Shown piece by piece: positions 22,963-24,307 of a stretch of 24,307 nt of DNA. Every line of letters starts with the position of its first letter. Within the stretch, counting starts at the first letter, position 1. Source of the stretch: Treponema sp. (GTDB taxonomy: Bacteria > Spirochaetota > Spirochaetia > Treponematales > Treponemataceae); the NCBI GenBank assembly GCA_024691105.1, contig JAILNY010000105.1:1-24307 (forward strand). The letters are read 5' to 3'. The position numbers and the translations under genes were made by a program. The notes beneath the pieces are model-generated. The model did no database searches and was not told the DNA's origin. It was given only the letters and a program-made list of their open reading frames with translations.

Positions 22963-24168
22963 TTACAAAACACGATAGACACCGTCACCTGTTGAGCAGG
23001 CAAAAAATCCAGCATTGTGTCCGACAACTTCTGTATATTTTTTCTGAACGTTCTCAATAAATGAATCAATGCTGTCTTTATGAACGATTGCAATTGCACA
23101 ACCGCCAAAGCCGGCTCCCGTCATTCTGGCTCCGATACATCCTTCCTGAGCATTTGCAAGTTCAAAAAGAGTATTAAGTTCAAGACCAGTAACTTCGTAA
23201 TCATCGCGTAATGAGATGTGCGACTGACGCAAAAGTTCACCAAGCTGCTTAAGGTCGCCGGCCTTAAGAGCGGCAACCGCTTTTAATACACGCTCGTTTT
23301 CTGTAATACAATGTCGTACACGGCGGAAAATAATCTCGTCTTTAATAATTGTCTGGATTTTTTCTAAATCAGATGATTTTAAGCTGCACAAGTCTGGAAC
23401 ATTAAATCCGGAAGCTTTTAAGGTTGCAAGTCCTTCTTCGCACTGAGAACGGCGTTCGTTATATTTGGAATCTGCAAGCTGTCTTTTTTTCTTTGTGTTC
23501 ATAACCACAAAGCGGTAATCGCCAAGTTCAAGCGGAACATATTCATGCTCTACTTTTGCACAGTCCAGTAACTCTGCAGAATCTTTTTTTCCGGTTGCAA
23601 TAATGTAATGGTCCCTGATGCCGCAGTTTACGTTCATAAACTCGTGTTCACTCTGCTGCCCTATAAGCGCAATGTCTTTACGGGAAATATCAAATCCAAA
23701 TAATTCTGAAACAGCATAGGCAAAGCCGCATTCAAGAGCAGAGCTGGAAGAAATTCCACCGGCCGGAGGAACATTACTTGAAATAAGAACATCAAAGCCA
23801 CAGTCAAATTTATATCCGCGGCGGTTGATAATTGATAAAATTCCGTTTAAATAATTTGCATAGTCATTTTCTTTTTTGTAAGAAAAGTCTTCTGTAATAT
23901 CAAAAGAATACGTTCCGGGAAATTTTAAATCGTTGTAAGTAATTTTTGTATCAGATCTTTTTCTGATTGCAACGTACGTGCATTTGTCGATTGCGGCAGG
24001 AAAAACTTTTCCGCCATTGTAGTCAATGTGTTCGCCGATTATGTTAATGCGTGCAGGCCCGGCATAGACCTGCACGTCTTCTTTTTTTCCATTATAAATT
24101 TTTACAAATTCTTCAGGTAAGATTTTTGGATCAAAATCGCCATTAGAGGCATAAGTGTTTTCGCTCAT
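22963..24168 (-). CDS. galK: Galactokinase (GHMP kinase family)
   Basis: 401 residues. Phosphorylates alpha-D-galactose to galactose 1-phosphate, the step after GalM. Motif I INIIGEHIDYNGG (41-53, normally with APGR before it, here AGPAR), motif II PPAGGISSSSA (134-144, phosphate loop), motif III GARMTGAGFGGCA (about 354-366), plus NTKKKRQLADSKYNERR. The catalytic-Asp segment, usually GIMDQ, reads GIRDH (Asp186). ATG 24168 fits the family's N-terminus; AGGGG is only one base before it. It lies 16 bases after argD and precedes the hydrolase gene. Confidence 0.93.
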   Translation of the reverse strand: MSENTYASNGDFDPKILPEEFVKIYNGKKEDVQVYAGPARINIIGEHIDYNGGKVFPAAIDKCTYVAIRKRSDTKITYNDLKFPGTYSFDITEDFSYKKENDYANYLNGILSIINRRGYKFDCGFDVLISSNVPPAGGISSSSALECGFAYAVSELFGFDISRKDIALIGQQSEHEFMNVNCGIRDHYIIATGKKDSAELLDCAKVEHEYVPLELGDYRFVVMNTKKKRQLADSKYNERRSQCEEGLATLKASGFNVPDLCSLKSSDLEKIQTIIKDEIIFRRVRHCITENERVLKAVAALKAGDLKQLGELLRQSHISLRDDYEVTGLELNTLFELANAQEGCIGARMTGAGFGGCAIAIVHKDSIDSFIENVQKKYTEVVGHNAGFFACSTGDGVYRVL

Positions 24169-24174
24169 GCCCCT

Positions 24175-24204
24175 ATATTACAGTTTATTTGCAGAAACTT
24201 TCAA
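24175..24204 (-). promoter_or_regulatory. Candidate galK promoter inside the end of argD
   Basis: Minus strand reads TTGAAA, 18 bases, TAATAT. The -10 ends 6 bases before the galK ATG, so a transcript from here would be leaderless. The argD-galK gap is only 16 bases, so read-through from argD is also possible. Confidence 0.3.
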
Positions 24205-24307
24205 GAACTTTTTTGTAAATCTTTAAGCCTGCATCGATTTCGTCATACGAAATTGTAAGCGGCGGAAGGAATCTTACAACATCAGTTCCTGCAGTTGTCG
24301 TACACAA
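24185..24307 (-). CDS. argD: Acetylornithine/class III aminotransferase, C-terminal 40 residues
   Basis: Partial; only the last 40 codons are in the window. The translation ends TTAGTDVVRFLPPLTISYDEID then AGLKIYKKVLESFCK and a TAA at 24185. AGxxVxRxLPPLxIxxxEID is the C-terminal signature of acetylornithine/succinylornithine aminotransferases and their class III PLP-dependent relatives. ArgD converts N-acetylglutamate semialdehyde to N-acetylornithine in arginine synthesis. Without the active-site part the exact substrate is not certain. Confidence 0.75.
   Translation of the reverse strand: MCTTTAGTDVVRFLPPLTISYDEIDAGLKIYKKVLESFCK

Noticed and set aside
1..24307. Mobile elements, CRISPR arrays, phage genes, rRNA or tRNA
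   Set aside because: None recognised; the genes are chromosomal housekeeping and motility genes.

Overview
The window looks like a piece of an A+T-rich spirochaete chromosome, most probably a Treponema or close relative. The gene order flbD-motA-motB-fliL-fliM-fliY-fliO-fliP-fliQ-fliR-flhB-flhA-flhF-flhG-(membrane protein)-fliA-fapA is the spirochaete 'fla' operon order. The switch protein is FliY (FliN-like C-terminus, CheC-like middle) rather than a short FliN. The species cannot be named from sequence alone; a host-associated, sugar-using treponeme would fit.

Layout. Positions 18334 down to 1009 (minus strand) hold one tightly packed motility operon: regulator FlbD, stator MotA/MotB, FliL, switch proteins FliM/FliY, the export gate FliO/P/Q/R-FlhB-FlhA, the pole and number regulators FlhF/FlhG, a Ser-rich membrane protein, sigma factor FliA, a Jag_N-like/FapA protein, a small Gln/Ser-rich protein and a SwrB-like membrane protein. 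galM (aldose 1-epimerase) follows 11 bases later and runs off the left edge. Many genes overlap (flhA/flhF, fliR/flhB, fliM/fliY) or lie within 20 bases, and five of the operon's proteins are best started at GTG or TTG.

A 321-base gene-free stretch (18335-18655) precedes flbD. It holds two terminator-like hairpins, a sigma-28-like element facing flbD and sigma-70-like elements facing the other way. The second hairpin has a 10-T tract only on the plus strand, where no gene precedes it, which suggests a small plus-strand RNA.

To the right, hemW and lepB run on the minus strand, and smpB and a secreted protein of unknown function run on the plus strand. The lepB/smpB divergent promoter region is only 77 bases and both transcripts appear leaderless or nearly so. 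The LepB copy has Arg where the catalytic Lys is expected. Finally argD (3' end only), galK and an alpha/beta hydrolase form a minus-strand cluster. galK and galM, both Leloir-pathway genes, therefore sit at opposite ends of the window.

I see no mobile element, CRISPR array, rRNA or tRNA. The most worthwhile items are the candidate small RNA, the SwrB-like and Jag_N/FapA proteins at the operon end, the signal peptidase with the altered dyad, the FliY Met/Gly repeat with a degenerate phosphatase motif, and the near-leaderless promoters.
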